Shown here: in pieces, positions 46,578 through 55,622 of the stretch | How positions within the stretch are numbered: position 1 is the stretch's first letter | Layout of the letters: each line of letters begins with the position of its first letter | Source of the DNA: Nocardioides sp. REDSEA-S33_B3 | GTDB lineage: Bacteria > Actinomycetota > Actinomycetes > Propionibacteriales > Nocardioidaceae | Assembly: GCA_001627335.1 (NCBI GenBank) | Contig: LUPK01000033.1 | Coordinates: 62,001 to 126,000, forward strand | Direction of reading: 5' to 3' | Length of the DNA: 64,000 nucleotides | Notes under the pieces: generated by a model | Told to the model about the DNA's origin: nothing | Databases searched by the model: none | Seen by the model: the letters and a program-made list of their open reading frames with translations, nothing else | Position numbers and translations under genes: made by a program

Positions 46578-47378
46578 TCACCGCAGCCAGCGTCGTACGC
46601 CGGAGGCCAGCGCGCTCGCGAACCGCTCCTGCCCGGCGGGGCTGGTCATCACCGCGGCGTCGCCGGCGTCGCGCATGTTGCCGAGCTCGACCAGCACCGC
46701 GGGCATCTGTGAGAGGTTGAGCGTGGCCAGGTCGGTGCGCAGGTCGAGCCCGTCCCCGCCGGCGACGTAGGTCGCCCGGGCGAACCCGGCGTCCTCCAGC
46801 GCGCCCCGCACCACCGCGGCGACCCGCAGCGACGCCTCGTCGCCGGCGATCACGTGGAACCCGTGCGCGCCCGCGGCGTACGACCCGTCGCCGTGCACCG
46901 ACACCTTCAGGTCGGCGCCCTCGGCGTTGCCGGTGGTGCCCCGCTCGTCCACGCACGGCCCCCAGCGGTCGGGGGAGTCGCCGTCCCGGGTCAGCGTGAC
47001 CGTCGCGCCCGCCCGGCGCAGCCGCTCGGCGAGCCGGCGGGAGACCTCCCAGGTGAAGGTCGCCTCGGCGTAGCCGGCGTCGGTCGCCGTGCCGCTGGTG
47101 TTGCACGCCTTGCGGAAGCCACCCGCCTCCACGAGCCTGGCGGCCTCGGCGGGGAAGCGGGCGTTGCCGAGCTGGTGCCCGGGGTCCACGACGACGTGCC
47201 GCCCGGTCAGCGGCAGTGGCCGCAGGACGTGGCCGGCCACGACCTCCTGGGGCGGTGCGACCTCGTCCGCCCAGGCGGGGCTTGGGCCGACCGCCGAGCC
47301 GAGCACGGACCCCAGCGAAGCGGCAGCGCACAGCGCGAGCAGGAGCGGCACGACGGCCGCGGCTCGGGGGCGCCTCAT
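46578..47378 (-). CDS. N-acetylmuramoyl-L-alanine amidase (Amidase_3), secreted
   Basis: Peptidoglycan hydrolase that cleaves the amide bond between MurNAc and the stem peptide. The 266-residue product has a signal peptide (residues 1-37), then the amidase_3 pattern: [10 protein letters not shown] (zinc His), glutamate in [28 protein letters not shown] (zinc His) and [15 protein letters not shown] with the catalytic glutamate. ATG 47378 follows TACCCT (minus strand, 47390-47385) by six bases, so it is probably leaderless. It is divergent from purS. Confidence 0.92.
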   Translation of the reverse strand: MRRPRAAAVVPLLLALCAAASLGSVLGSAVGPSPAWADEVAPPQEVVAGHVLRPLPLTGRHVVVDPGHQLGNARFPAEAARLVEAGGFRKACNTSGTATDAGYAEATFTWEVSRRLAERLRRAGATVTLTRDGDSPDRWGPCVDERGTTGNAEGADLKVSVHGDGSYAAGAHGFHVIAGDEASLRVAAVVRGALEDAGFARATYVAGGDGLDLRTDLATLNLSQMPAVLVELGNMRDAGDAAVMTSPAGQERFASALASGVRRWLR

Positions 47379-47463
47379 CGCGCGAGGGTATCGCCCGTCG
47401 GCCCGCCCGAGGGCCCCGATAGGATCGGCCCCGGTTGTCCACCCCTGAGCCAGGAGCTGCCCC

Positions 47464-47739
47464 GTGGCCCGTGTCGTCGTCGACGTGATGCCCAAGCCCG
47501 AGATCCTCGACCCCCAGGGCAAGGCCGTGCTCGGTGCACTGCCGCGCCTCGGCTTCTCCGGCGTGACCGACGTCCGCCAGGGGAAGCGCTTCGAGCTCGA
47601 GATCGCCGGCGAGATCACCGCCGAGGTCCTCGCCGAGGTCGAGAAGATGGCCGAGACCCTGCTCTCCAACCCCGTGATCGAGAACTTCGCGGTCCACGTC
47701 GAGGACGACGTCACCCCCGGCGCCGGAGCGCAGGCGTGA
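47464..47739 (+). CDS. purS: Phosphoribosylformylglycinamidine synthase subunit PurS
   Basis: Small structural subunit that links PurL and PurQ in the bacterial three-part FGAM synthase. The 91-residue product has [19 protein letters not shown] and the [13 protein letters not shown] motif of PurS. GTG 47464 has CAGGAG upstream, and TAGGAT (47420-47425) is a plausible -10. It overlaps purQ by 4 bp. Confidence 0.95.
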   Translation: MARVVVDVMPKPEILDPQGKAVLGALPRLGFSGVTDVRQGKRFELEIAGEITAEVLAEVEKMAETLLSNPVIENFAVHVEDDVTPGAGAQA

Positions 47740-48404
47740 AGATCGGCGTCGTCACCTTCCCCGGCTCCCTCGACGACGTCGACGCCGCCCGCGCGGTCGG
47801 CCTCGGCGGCCAGGAGGCCGTCGCCCTCTGGCACGGCGACCACGACCTGAAGGGCGTCGACGCGGTCGTGCTGCCCGGTGGCTTCTCCTACGGCGACTAC
47901 CTCCGCTGCGGCGCCATCTCCCGCTTCTCCCCGGTCATGACCGAGGTGATCGAGGCGGCCCGGAAGGGCATGCCCGTCCTCGGCATCTGCAACGGCTTCC
48001 AGATCCTCTGCGAGTCCCACCTGCTGCCGGGCGCGCTGATCCGCAACGACCACCGCAGGTTCATCTGCCGCGACCAGCGGCTGCGCATCGAGAACGACCG
48101 CACCGCCTGGACCTCCGCCTACACCGCGGGCCAGGAGATCACCCTCGTGCTGAAGAACGGCGAGGGCGGCTACGTCGCCGACGAGCCCACCCTCGACCGG
48201 CTCGAGGGCGAGGGCCAGGTCGTCGCGCGCTACCTCGACCTCAACCCCAACGGCTCGGCCCGCGACATCGCCGGTGTCTCCAACGAGCGCGGCAACGTGG
48301 TCGGCCTGATGCCGCACCCCGAGCACTCCGTCGAGGAGCTCACCGGCTCCGGCACCGACGGGCTGGGCTTCTTCACCAGCCTGGTCGAGTCCGCGTTCGC
48401 CTGA
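47736..48404 (+). CDS. purQ: Phosphoribosylformylglycinamidine synthase subunit PurQ (glutaminase)
   Basis: Releases ammonia from glutamine for PurL in step 4 of purine synthesis. The 222-residue class I glutamine amidotransferase has [17 protein letters not shown], the nucleophile elbow [11 protein letters not shown] with its catalytic cysteine, and the His-Glu pair in [12 protein letters not shown] 47736 overlaps the purS stop (GTGA), so the two are coupled. purL lies 2.2 kb downstream, separated by DUF3817 and a minus-strand hydrolase gene. Confidence 0.97.
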   Translation: MKIGVVTFPGSLDDVDAARAVGLGGQEAVALWHGDHDLKGVDAVVLPGGFSYGDYLRCGAISRFSPVMTEVIEAARKGMPVLGICNGFQILCESHLLPGALIRNDHRRFICRDQRLRIENDRTAWTSAYTAGQEITLVLKNGEGGYVADEPTLDRLEGEGQVVARYLDLNPNGSARDIAGVSNERGNVVGLMPHPEHSVEELTGSGTDGLGFFTSLVESAFA

Positions 48405-48418
48405 GCCCCGTCCGCACC

Positions 48419-48865
48419 ATGACCCCCGCACTGCTGTTCCGCCGCGTCGCCGTCGCCGAGGCCATCACCTGGGCGCTGCTGCTGACCGGCATGTTCCTCA
48501 AGTACGTCACCGAGACCACCGAGCTCGGCGTGCGCGTCTTCGGCATGCTCCACGGTGTCGTCTTCGTCGCGTACGGCGTCGTCACGCTCGTCGTCGCGAT
48601 CGACCAGCGCTGGCGGCCCGGCCGGACCCTGTCCGCGCTGGCCTGCGCCGTACCCCCGTTCGCGACCGTGCCCTTCGACCGCTGGCTCGAGCGCCGGCAC
48701 CCGCTGGCCGACTCCTGGCGCCTGCGCGCCACCGATCCCGCCGGCCCGCTCGAGCGCGTCGTCGCCTGGTTGGTCCGCTCGCCCGCCCAGGGCGTCGCCG
48801 CGGGCCTGGTCGCCGTCGCCGCCCTCACCGGCCTCGCGCTCCTGGTCGGTCCGCCCACCTCCTGA
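48419..48865 (+). CDS. DUF3817 membrane protein
   Basis: The 148-residue protein has three or four membrane segments (about 8-27, 37-63, 72-88 and 125-145) and the DUF3817 pattern FRRVAVAEAITWALLLTGM and VFGMLHGVVFVAYGVV. The function is unknown; the domain is also fused to some actinobacterial transporters. ATG 48419 lies 14 bp after purQ and has no obvious Shine-Dalgarno site, so it is probably read with purSQ. Confidence 0.85.
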   Translation: MTPALLFRRVAVAEAITWALLLTGMFLKYVTETTELGVRVFGMLHGVVFVAYGVVTLVVAIDQRWRPGRTLSALACAVPPFATVPFDRWLERRHPLADSWRLRATDPAGPLERVVAWLVRSPAQGVAAGLVAVAALTGLALLVGPPTS

Positions 48866-48896
48866 CCCGCTCGCCGGTCGAGGTGCGAGCGGAGGC

Positions 48897-50363
48897 TCAG
48901 CTGCGGACGCCCTTGCGCAGCTTGCGCCAGACGCGCTTGTTCACGACGCCGGAGGCCTCCATGCCGATCCGCTCCTGCCAGTCCTTGACCGCCGGCTCGA
49001 CGCCGGGGCCGTAGACGCCGGTGACGACCAGGGTCGCCTTGGGCGAGGCGGCGTTCAGGGCGCGCTGGAGGCGGCGTACGGCGTCCCCGGAGGAGCCGTA
49101 CTTCAGGATCGGCTTGGAGCCGGCCGAGAGCAGCGACATCCAGTGCTGGCGCGACCAGAGGTTCTTCTCGGGCATCTTGTGGTCGGCCTGCCAGGCGCGG
49201 GTGGCCTTGAGCGTGCGGGTGCCGTACTCGCCGGTGAGGTCGCCGTCGAAGTACTTCTTCTCGCGCAGCAGGCACTGCAGCGTGGTGACCAGCGCGGGGT
49301 CGGGGACGACCTCCTGGCCGTTCTTCTTCGTCCGCGGCGGGCGCAGCAGCGGGTAGTCCTGCCAGTTGATGCGGGTGCCGCCGCAGCGGTCCTTCTCGGC
49401 GCGCGCGGTGGTGCCGCGGCCGAGGTCGAGGAAGTTGCTGTCGATGTTGATGCGGACGCCGCCCCAGGTCTCGTCGTGGCCGCCGCGGTACTGCTTCATC
49501 CGGCCGCCCGGTCGCCAGCCGTCGTCGCGGATGTAGGTGGTGTCGGTGTTGGCCTTCCCGTCCCAGCGGGCGATCCAGATGGCGTCGGGCAGCACGAACC
49601 GGTCCGGGCGCTCGACACGCGCGTCGTCGAGGGCCGCGATGCCGGAGCTGGCGCTGGAGTAGACGCCGGAGACGTAGCCGAGGCGGTGCAGCTTCTGGGT
49701 CCAGCCGGAGAGGAAGGAGAGTGCGGACTCGCGGCAGTCGGTGTTGGAGGCGTCGAAGCCCTCGAGGTCGTACCACAGCGTGCTGCCCTCGGCGATGCCG
49801 AGCGCGCGGGCGTCGGCGACGGTGGTCTCCGCCTCGGCGCGACCCATCTTCAGCGCCTTGTGGTAGTCCTTCTTCTTCCCCGGCTTGGGGTTGATCCGCA
49901 CGTCGTCGGAGTAGCGCGGGAAGCGCGGCTGGCAGGAGGCCTGCGGCCCGAGCGTGATCGGCAGCAGCCGCCACCCGAGCGTGGCCTGCTGCAGCACCCA
50001 CTCCTTGCTGAGGTTGGGCTGGTTGCGGCAGGCGCGGGACTTGCCGGAGATGTAGATCCCGACCGCGGAGAACGGCGAGTTGTTCCACCAGGTGCGCATC
50101 GCCCTGCTGTCCGGGGCGAGGCACTGGTCGAAGCCGTAGCCGGTGAAGTTGCCCGGCGTCACGACCACGCCCCCGTCGACGATGGGGGAGCGGCGGGCAC
50201 CGACCTCGGCGGCGTACGCCGGTGCGCCGGCCGGCGCGGAGCCCAGCACGGTCAACGCGAGCAGCCCGGACGCGGCGGCGGTGCCTGCGCGCCGCAGGAG
50301 GGTGCGGCGGGGCGCGCTGCTGCGCGAGGTGGTGCGGGTGCGGACGAGGCCCGGTCGGGTCAT
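48897..50363 (-). CDS. Secreted DUF1906 (glycoside hydrolase-like) protein with peptidoglycan-binding domains
   Basis: The 488-residue exported protein has a signal peptide with a twin-arginine-like SSAPRRTLLRRAGTAAASG (cleavage near 50), then a DUF1906 domain related to Rv2525c: GYGFDQCLAPDSRAM, GIYISGKSRACRNQPNLSKE, LWYDLEGFD and INIDSNF. Two C-terminal peptidoglycan-binding-1 repeats follow (about 345-405 and 415-485). It probably acts on or binds the cell wall. ATG 50363 is preferred over GTG starts further upstream, because the reading frame there crosses the purL promoter region. Confidence 0.9.
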   Translation of the reverse strand: MTRPGLVRTRTTSRSSAPRRTLLRRAGTAAASGLLALTVLGSAPAGAPAYAAEVGARRSPIVDGGVVVTPGNFTGYGFDQCLAPDSRAMRTWWNNSPFSAVGIYISGKSRACRNQPNLSKEWVLQQATLGWRLLPITLGPQASCQPRFPRYSDDVRINPKPGKKKDYHKALKMGRAEAETTVADARALGIAEGSTLWYDLEGFDASNTDCRESALSFLSGWTQKLHRLGYVSGVYSSASSGIAALDDARVERPDRFVLPDAIWIARWDGKANTDTTYIRDDGWRPGGRMKQYRGGHDETWGGVRINIDSNFLDLGRGTTARAEKDRCGGTRINWQDYPLLRPPRTKKNGQEVVPDPALVTTLQCLLREKKYFDGDLTGEYGTRTLKATRAWQADHKMPEKNLWSRQHWMSLLSAGSKPILKYGSSGDAVRRLQRALNAASPKATLVVTGVYGPGVEPAVKDWQERIGMEASGVVNKRVWRKLRKGVRS

Positions 50364-50472
50364 GGTGGAGCTCCAGCGGCACGGAGGTGAGGCGGGGGGA
50401 AGTGGTCGCTCCTGACGGACCGACCACAGCACGATAACCACACCAGTCACACGAGTAACAGGCTTCGCCGTG

Positions 50473-50490
50473 AACTACAGAGATGTAGTT
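50473..50490. promoter_or_regulatory. AACTAC-N6-GTAGTT inverted repeat
   Basis: A perfect six-base inverted repeat with a six-base spacer sits in the relatively A+T-rich stretch between the divergent DUF1906 and purL genes, 110 bp before the hydrolase start and 115 bp before purL. It looks like a dimeric-regulator site, for example a GntR or TetR type. No regulator is assigned. Confidence 0.35.
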
Positions 50491-50592
50491 TCCGCAGGTC
50501 AGCGGGGGTGTCGCCAGGTTCCATGGGGGCCGATCGGCCGCCGAGGAACCGCGGAAGAGGGGCGCGGCTGAACGTCGGCCGAGCAGGCTCGG

Positions 50593-50598
50593 TAGATT
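50593..50598 (+). promoter_or_regulatory. purL -10 element (leaderless)
   Basis: TAGATT at 50593-50598 lies six bases before the GTG at 50605. No Shine-Dalgarno site is present, so transcription probably starts at the start codon. Confidence 0.6.
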
Positions 50599-50604
50599 TC
50601 TCCC

Positions 50605-52854
50605 GTGCTGGACACCGTCGCCGTCGCCGCCGAGGACCCGAGCCGTGAGCAGCCCTGGGCCGATCTCGGCCTGAAGGCCGACGAGTACGCCAGGATCCGC
50701 GAGATCCTCGGGCGCCGTCCCACCTCCTCGGAGCTGGCGATGTACTCCGTCATGTGGAGCGAGCACTGCTCTTACAAGTCCTCCAAGGTGCACCTCAAGC
50801 AGTTCGGCGAGCTGCCGCAGGAGACCCCGGTCGGCAAGATGCTGGCCGGCATCGGCGAGAACGCCGGCGTCATCGACGTCGGGCAGGGCTACGCGGTGAC
50901 CTTCAAGGTCGAGTCGCACAACCACCCGTCGTACGTCGAGCCCTACCAGGGCGCCGCGACCGGCATCGGCGGCATCGTCCGCGACATCCTCGCGATGGGC
51001 GCGCGCCCGGTGGCCGTCATGGACCCGCTGCGCTTCGGCCCGCTCGACGCCCCCGACACCCATCGTGTGCTGCCTGGGATCGTGGCCGGCGTCGGTGGCT
51101 ACGGCAACTGCCTGGGTCTGCCCAACATCGGCGGCGAGGCGGTGTTCGACGAGACCTACCTCGGCAACCCGCTGGTCAACGCCCTGTGCGTGGGCGTGCT
51201 GAAGCACGAGGACCTCCACCTGGCCAAGGCCTCCGGGGTCGGCAACCAGGTGATCCTCTACGGCGCCCGCACCGGCGGCGACGGCATCGGCGGCGTCTCC
51301 GTGCTCGCCTCGGAGACCTTCGACGCCGACGGTCCCGCCAAGCGGCCCAGCGTGCAGGTCGGCGACCCCTTCATGGAGAAGCTGCTCATCGAGTGCACGC
51401 TCGAGATCTTCGCCGCCGGCCTGGTCGCCGGCATCCAGGACCTCGGCGGCGCCGGGCTCTCCTGCGCCACCTCCGAGCTGGCCTCGGCCGGTGACGGCGG
51501 CATGCACGTCGAGCTCGACCGCGTCCCCCTGCGCGACTCCACGCTGGCTCCCGAGGAGATCCTCATGAGCGAGAGCCAGGAGCGGATGATGGCCGTCGTC
51601 GAGCCCGACGACGTCGCGGCGTTCATGGCGATCTGCGCCAAGTGGGACGTCGAGGCCGTCGTCGTCGGCGAGGTCACCGACACCGGTCGCCTCGAGATCG
51701 ACTGGCACGGCGAGCGCGTCGTCGACGTCCCGCCCCGCTCGGTCGCCCACGACGGCCCGACCTACCAGCGCCCCTTCGCGCGCCCCGACTGGCAGGACGC
51801 CCTGCAGGCCGACGCCGCCGAGTCGCTGCCGCGTCCCGCCGACGCCTCAGAGCTGCGCGAGACCGTGCTGCGCCTGGTCGCCTCGCCCAACCTGTGCGAC
51901 AAGTCGTGGATCACCGACCAATACGACCGCTACGTCCGCGGCAACACCGTGCTCTCCCAGCCGGCCGACTCCGGGATGATCCGCATCGACGAGGACACCA
52001 ACCTCGGTGTCTCGGTCTCGACCGACTGCAACGGCCGCTACGCCAAGCTCGACCCGTACGCCGGGGCCCAGCTCGCCCTCGCCGAGTCCTACCGCAACGT
52101 CGCCACCGGCGGCGCCACCCCGCTGGCCGTCTCCGACTGCCTCAACTTCGGCTCGCCGGAGGACCCGTCGGTGATGTGGCAGTTCGCCGAGGCCTGCCGC
52201 GGCCTCAAGGACGCCTGCCTCGAGCTCGGCGTGCCCGTCACCGGCGGCAACGTCAGCCTCTACAACCAGACCGGCGAGACCGCGATCCTGCCGACGCCGG
52301 TCGTCGCCGTGCTCGGCGTCATCGAGGACGTCACGCGCCGCACCCCCTCGTCGTGGTCGGCCGCGGGCGAGACCGTCGTGCTGCTCGGCGAGACCCGCGA
52401 GGAGCTCTCCGGCTCCGAGTGGGCCCACGTCGTCCACGGCCACCTCGGCGGCCGCCCGCCGGCCCTCTCGCTCGAGGGCGAGAAGGCGCTCGCCGCACTG
52501 CTGCACGAGGCCGTCGGGCTGATCAGCTCCGCGCACGACCTGTCCGACGGCGGGCTCGCCCAGGCGCTCATCGAGGCGTCGCTGCCCTCGATGACCGGCG
52601 CCTCGGTGTCGCTCGCCGGGGTGCACGAGGACCCGTTCGTCGCGCTGTTCTCCGAGTCGACCGGCCGCGTGCTCGTCACCGTGCCGGAGTCGGAGGTCGG
52701 CCGGCTGACCGACCTCGCCGCGCGCCACGGCGTACCCGCTGCGCAGTTGGGCACCACCGGCGGCGACTCCGTGGACCTGCAGGGGCTCTTCGACCTCCCG
52801 CTGCTCGAGGTCCGCTCGACCTGGATGGCCACCCTCCCCGCTGCCCTGGGCTGA
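50605..52854 (+). CDS. purL: Phosphoribosylformylglycinamidine synthase subunit PurL
   Basis: ATP-dependent synthase subunit that converts FGAR to FGAM using ammonia from PurQ. The 749-residue product is the small PurL type that works with PurS and Pur[63 protein letters not shown] [15 protein letters not shown], and [16 protein letters not shown] 50605 is leaderless by its -10 spacing. It is not contiguous with purSQ; a DUF1906 gene on the opposite strand lies between. Confidence 0.97.
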   Translation: MLDTVAVAAEDPSREQPWADLGLKADEYARIREILGRRPTSSELAMYSVMWSEHCSYKSSKVHLKQFGELPQETPVGKMLAGIGENAGVIDVGQGYAVTFKVESHNHPSYVEPYQGAATGIGGIVRDILAMGARPVAVMDPLRFGPLDAPDTHRVLPGIVAGVGGYGNCLGLPNIGGEAVFDETYLGNPLVNALCVGVLKHEDLHLAKASGVGNQVILYGARTGGDGIGGVSVLASETFDADGPAKRPSVQVGDPFMEKLLIECTLEIFAAGLVAGIQDLGGAGLSCATSELASAGDGGMHVELDRVPLRDSTLAPEEILMSESQERMMAVVEPDDVAAFMAICAKWDVEAVVVGEVTDTGRLEIDWHGERVVDVPPRSVAHDGPTYQRPFARPDWQDALQADAAESLPRPADASELRETVLRLVASPNLCDKSWITDQYDRYVRGNTVLSQPADSGMIRIDEDTNLGVSVSTDCNGRYAKLDPYAGAQLALAESYRNVATGGATPLAVSDCLNFGSPEDPSVMWQFAEACRGLKDACLELGVPVTGGNVSLYNQTGETAILPTPVVAVLGVIEDVTRRTPSSWSAAGETVVLLGETREELSGSEWAHVVHGHLGGRPPALSLEGEKALAALLHEAVGLISSAHDLSDGGLAQALIEASLPSMTGASVSLAGVHEDPFVALFSESTGRVLVTVPESEVGRLTDLAARHGVPAAQLGTTGGDSVDLQGLFDLPLLEVRSTWMATLPAALG

Positions 52855-52861
52855 GGCTCGC

Positions 52862-52930
52862 GGCTGGTCGAGCGTCTTTCGCTGGTCGAGGTGCGACGAG
52901 CGCCAGCGAGGAGCCTCGAGACCCGGTGAC
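52862..52930. repeat. Dispersed repeat (GGTCGAGGTGCGA...GCCTCGAGACCCGG)
   Basis: GCTGGTCGAGGTGCGACGAG (from 52881), CGCCAGCGAGGAGCCTCGAG (from 52901) and ACCCGGTGAC repeat the right arm of the copy at 28650-28728 almost exactly, including the GAGCCTCGAGACCCGGTGAC end. It lies between purL and arfB. Confidence 0.75.
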
Positions 52931-52971
52931 CCCGACTGGGAGGCGCGAGCGGCGCGACGCATGATGGACAG

Positions 52972-53394
52972 GTGCCCGACGACCTGCCCGTGACGCGGAC
53001 CCTGGTGATCCCGGGGTCCGAGCTCAGCGAGCGGTTCAGCCGGTCCTCGGGGCCCGGCGGTCAGGGCGTGAACACCACCGACTCGCGGGTCGAGCTGGTG
53101 TGGGACGCCGCAAGCTCAGCCCTCCCCGACCACGTACGCCGCCGGGTGCTCGACCAGCTGGCCGGCCGACTGGTCGACGGGGTGCTCACCGTGGCCGCGT
53201 CCGAGCACCGCACCCAGCTGGCCAACCGGCGGGCGGCGCGGGAGCGGCTCGCGACGCTGGTCCGTCGAGCGGCCGGGCCGCCGCCGGCGAAGCGCCGCGC
53301 GACGAAGCCGACCCGCGGCTCCCAGCGTCGTCGCCTCGACGCCAAGAAGCGTCGCGGCGAGGTGAAGCGTGGCCGGTCCGGCGACTGGTCCTGA
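52972..53394 (+). CDS. arfB: Alternative ribosome rescue factor / peptidyl-tRNA hydrolase ArfB
   Basis: Releases nascent chains from ribosomes stalled at the 3' end of non-stop mRNA. The 140-residue product has the release-factor-like domain with the catalytic GGQ (SSGPGGQGVNTTDSRVEL) and a long basic C-terminal tail (RRATKPTRGSQRRRLDAKKR) that enters the empty mRNA channel, as in YaeJ. GTG 52972 follows a CATGAT hexamer by six bases, so the mRNA is probably leaderless. The hydrolase gene downstream starts 67 bp later. Confidence 0.92.
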   Translation: MPDDLPVTRTLVIPGSELSERFSRSSGPGGQGVNTTDSRVELVWDAASSALPDHVRRRVLDQLAGRLVDGVLTVAASEHRTQLANRRAARERLATLVRRAAGPPPAKRRATKPTRGSQRRRLDAKKRRGEVKRGRSGDWS

Positions 53395-53461
53395 CCCCGG
53401 CGACGGGGCGACGCGACCCATCCGACCCGCCCCGCGGGGCCGAACCACCCGCGTGCCCCGG

Positions 53462-54301
53462 ATGCCCCGTCGTACCCTCCTCACGCTCCCGGCCCTGGGA
53501 GCGGCCGCTGTCGGCCTGACCGTTCTGGTCCGCGGGGGCGTCGGCCCCGAGGAGGTGCCACCCATGCCCGAGGGAGTGCGTGAGCCGCAGCGCCACGACT
53601 ACGGCAGCGACCCGAGCCAGTTCGGCGAGCTGACGCTGCCCGCCGGCGTGCCGCGCGGGGTGGCCGTCGTGGTGCACGGCGGGTTCTGGAAGACCGCCTA
53701 CGGCATCGAGTACGCCCGCCCGCTCGTGCCGAGCCTGGTCGAGCAGGGCTGGGCGACCTGGGCCATCGAGTACCGCCGCGTCGGTGGCGGCCCGGGCGGT
53801 GGCGGGGGCAATCCCGAGACCTTCGACGACGTGCGTGCCGCGATCGAGGAGCTCGACGAGCTCGTGCTCGGCGTCGACCCGCGCACCGTCCCGGTGGTCG
53901 GCATCGGCCACTCCGCCGGCGGTCACCTCGCCACCTGGGCCGGTGGGCAGGGCCTGCTGACCCACGTCGTGTCGCAGGCCGGCGTCCTGGACCTGCGCGG
54001 CGCGTACACCGCCGGGCTGGGCGGCCCCGGCACGGTCACCGGCATCGTCGGCGGCGTGCCGACCAGCGCGGACGCCGACATCGACCCGGTCCAGCAGGTG
54101 CCGCTCCCGGCGCCCGTGTGGTGCGTCCACGCGACCGGCGACGACATCGTGCCGATCAGCCAGTCCCGCTCCTACGTGGAGGCCGCGACCGCCGCCGGCG
54201 GCACCGCGCGCCTGGTCGAGGTCGAGGGCGACCACTTCTCCGTCATCGACCCCGCCTCCGACGCCTGGGCGACCACGCTGACGATCCTCGAGGCGCTCTG
54301 A
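53462..54301 (+). CDS. Alpha/beta hydrolase with N-terminal signal or anchor
   Basis: The 279-residue product starts with a basic, hydrophobic segment (MPRRTLLTLPALGAAAVGLT) that could be a Tat or Sec signal or an anchor. An alpha/beta-hydrolase fold follows with the oxyanion region VVVHGGFWK, the nucleophile elbow GIGHSAGGHLATW (Ser), an acid in HATGDDIVP and the histidine in EGDHFSVID. Kynurenine-formamidase-like hydrolases share HGGFW, so a formamidase or esterase role is possible. ATG 53462 is chosen; GTG 53453 and GTG 53369 (overlapping arfB) are alternatives. It ends just before palindrome copy C. Confidence 0.85.
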   Translation: MPRRTLLTLPALGAAAVGLTVLVRGGVGPEEVPPMPEGVREPQRHDYGSDPSQFGELTLPAGVPRGVAVVVHGGFWKTAYGIEYARPLVPSLVEQGWATWAIEYRRVGGGPGGGGGNPETFDDVRAAIEELDELVLGVDPRTVPVVGIGHSAGGHLATWAGGQGLLTHVVSQAGVLDLRGAYTAGLGGPGTVTGIVGGVPTSADADIDPVQQVPLPAPVWCVHATGDDIVPISQSRSYVEAATAAGGTARLVEVEGDHFSVIDPASDAWATTLTILEAL

Positions 54302-54317
54302 CTCACCGACCCACCGG

Positions 54318-54363
54318 GTCGTGCCCCTGAGCGGGCGCCATGGCGCCCGGTGGCGGGCACGAC
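54318..54363. repeat. 46-bp palindromic repeat, copy C
   Basis: It starts GTCGTGCCCCTGAGCGGGCG, identical to copy A over 20 bases, and ends GGTGGCGGGCACGAC. The right arm has diverged, so pairing is weaker in the middle. It lies between the convergent hydrolase and nei genes. Confidence 0.88.
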
Positions 54364-54373
54364 TCACCTGAGA

Positions 54374-55189
54374 TCACCTCGCGCGCGCCTCGGGGCCGGG
54401 CCCGGGCTGGCAGTGCGGGCACCACCAGGTACGCCGGTTGGCCGGGTCGTTCGGGACCTCCTCGACCATCCGCACGGTCGTGCCGCAGCGCAGGCAGGGC
54501 CGACGCTGCCGACCGGCGACCCAGTGCGACTCGCCACGGCGTCCGGTGCCGGTGGTGACCTGGTAGGCACCGGCCACGGTCGCGGAGTGCCTCAGTGCGG
54601 CCACGGCCCGGTCGACCAGCCGCGGCACGTCCACCTCGCCGATCGGCGTCCACGGGCTGACCCCCACCAGGAACGCCAACTCGTTGGCCCACAGGTTGCC
54701 GAGCCCGGCCACCCGCGTCTGGTCCAGCAGCGCGGAGACCAGCGGGGCCCCGGGGTCGGTCAGCAACCGGCGTACCGCCTCGGGCCGGTCGAGGTCGTCG
54801 TGCAGTAGGTCGGGGCCGAGGTGCCCGATCACGCGCGACTCCTGATCCGTCGCGACCAGGTCGAGCTGGTGCAGCCGCAGGCCCCAGGCGGTGCCGGTCG
54901 ACGTCTCCAGGACGACGCGCACGTCGCGCTGCAGCCGTGGCGGCAGCCGCTTGCCGACCCCGGTGACCGACCACTCGCCGTCCATCAGCAGGTGGCTGTG
55001 CAGCGTCACACCGCCGGAGAGCCGGGTCAGCAGGTGCTTGCCGTGGGTGTGGTGCTCGAGCACCTCGCGCCCGGCGAGGTCGCGGGTCGCCAGCCGGGGG
55101 ACCCGGAAGTCCGAGCGCGTGACGGTGCGCCCCAGCAGCGCGCGGTCCAGGCGGCGCGCGAGCTTCCAGACGCTGTCCCCCTCCGGCAC
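54374..55189 (-). CDS. nei: Endonuclease VIII / formamidopyrimidine-DNA glycosylase family (Nei)
   Basis: Base-excision repair glycosylase and lyase acting on oxidised bases. The 271-residue product begins PEGDSVWKLARRLDRAL after the initiator; Pro2 and Glu3 are the catalytic pair, and PEGDS/T is the Nei-type start as opposed to PELPE of Fpg. The helix-two-turn-helix GLGNLWANELAFLVGVSP and a C-terminal zinc finger (CLRCG ... WWCPHCQ) are present. GTG 55189 lies seven bases after TACAGT on the minus strand, so it is probably leaderless. It is divergent from the sterol-carrier gene by only 46 bp. Confidence 0.93.
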   Translation of the reverse strand: MPEGDSVWKLARRLDRALLGRTVTRSDFRVPRLATRDLAGREVLEHHTHGKHLLTRLSGGVTLHSHLLMDGEWSVTGVGKRLPPRLQRDVRVVLETSTGTAWGLRLHQLDLVATDQESRVIGHLGPDLLHDDLDRPEAVRRLLTDPGAPLVSALLDQTRVAGLGNLWANELAFLVGVSPWTPIGEVDVPRLVDRAVAALRHSATVAGAYQVTTGTGRRGESHWVAGRQRRPCLRCGTTVRMVEEVPNDPANRRTWWCPHCQPGPGPEARAR

Positions 55190-55196
55190 GGGCTCG

Positions 55197-55229
55197 ACTG
55201 TAGGGAGCCCCTGGTCGCCGCCGTACCCT
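55197..55229. promoter_or_regulatory. Divergent leaderless promoters, nei and sterol-carrier genes
   Basis: TACAGT on the minus strand (55202-55197) precedes GTG 55189 by seven bases, and TACCCT on the plus strand (55224-55229) precedes GTG 55236 by six bases. The 46-bp spacer must hold both promoters, so they overlap. Confidence 0.6.
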
Positions 55230-55235
55230 CTCCTG

Positions 55236-55595
55236 GTGCCCGCCCGCCTCCGCCGCGCCGACCCCGCCGAGCTCGCCGACGCCCTCGACCGGCTGCGGGC
55301 CGGTGGCGACGAGCGCGCCGACCTCAAGCTGGTCGTCAAGCACGTGCTCGCCGTGCTGGAGCAGAAGGCGCCGGGGCACTCGGTGGAGGTGCGCGTCCCG
55401 CCGTACGCCGCCGTGCAGTGCATCCCCGGCGTGCGCCACACCCGGGGCACCCCGCCGGCCGTGGTGGAGACCGACGCCCGGACGATGATCGCCCTGGCGA
55501 CCGGTGAGCTGTCCTGGGCCGACGCCGTGGCCGAGGGGCGGGTCAGTGCGTCCGGGGAGCGGACCGACCTCACGCCCCACCTGCCCCTGCTGTAG
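55236..55595 (+). CDS. Sterol carrier family protein
   Basis: The 119-residue helical/beta protein has the actinobacterial sterol-carrier-like pattern: DLKLVVKHVLAVLEQKAPGH, VEVRVPPYAAVQCIPGVRHT, TPPAVVETDARTMIALATGE and LSWADAVAEGRVSASGERTD. It may bind a lipid or other hydrophobic ligand. A protein of this family lies just before purF in Mycobacterium as well (from memory Rv0807), so the association with purine genes is conserved. GTG 55236 follows TACCCT by six bases, indicating a leaderless transcript. Confidence 0.85.
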   Translation: MPARLRRADPAELADALDRLRAGGDERADLKLVVKHVLAVLEQKAPGHSVEVRVPPYAAVQCIPGVRHTRGTPPAVVETDARTMIALATGELSWADAVAEGRVSASGERTDLTPHLPLL

Positions 55596-55622
55596 GCGCA
55601 CGCGGCGACTACCGTGCTCGCC

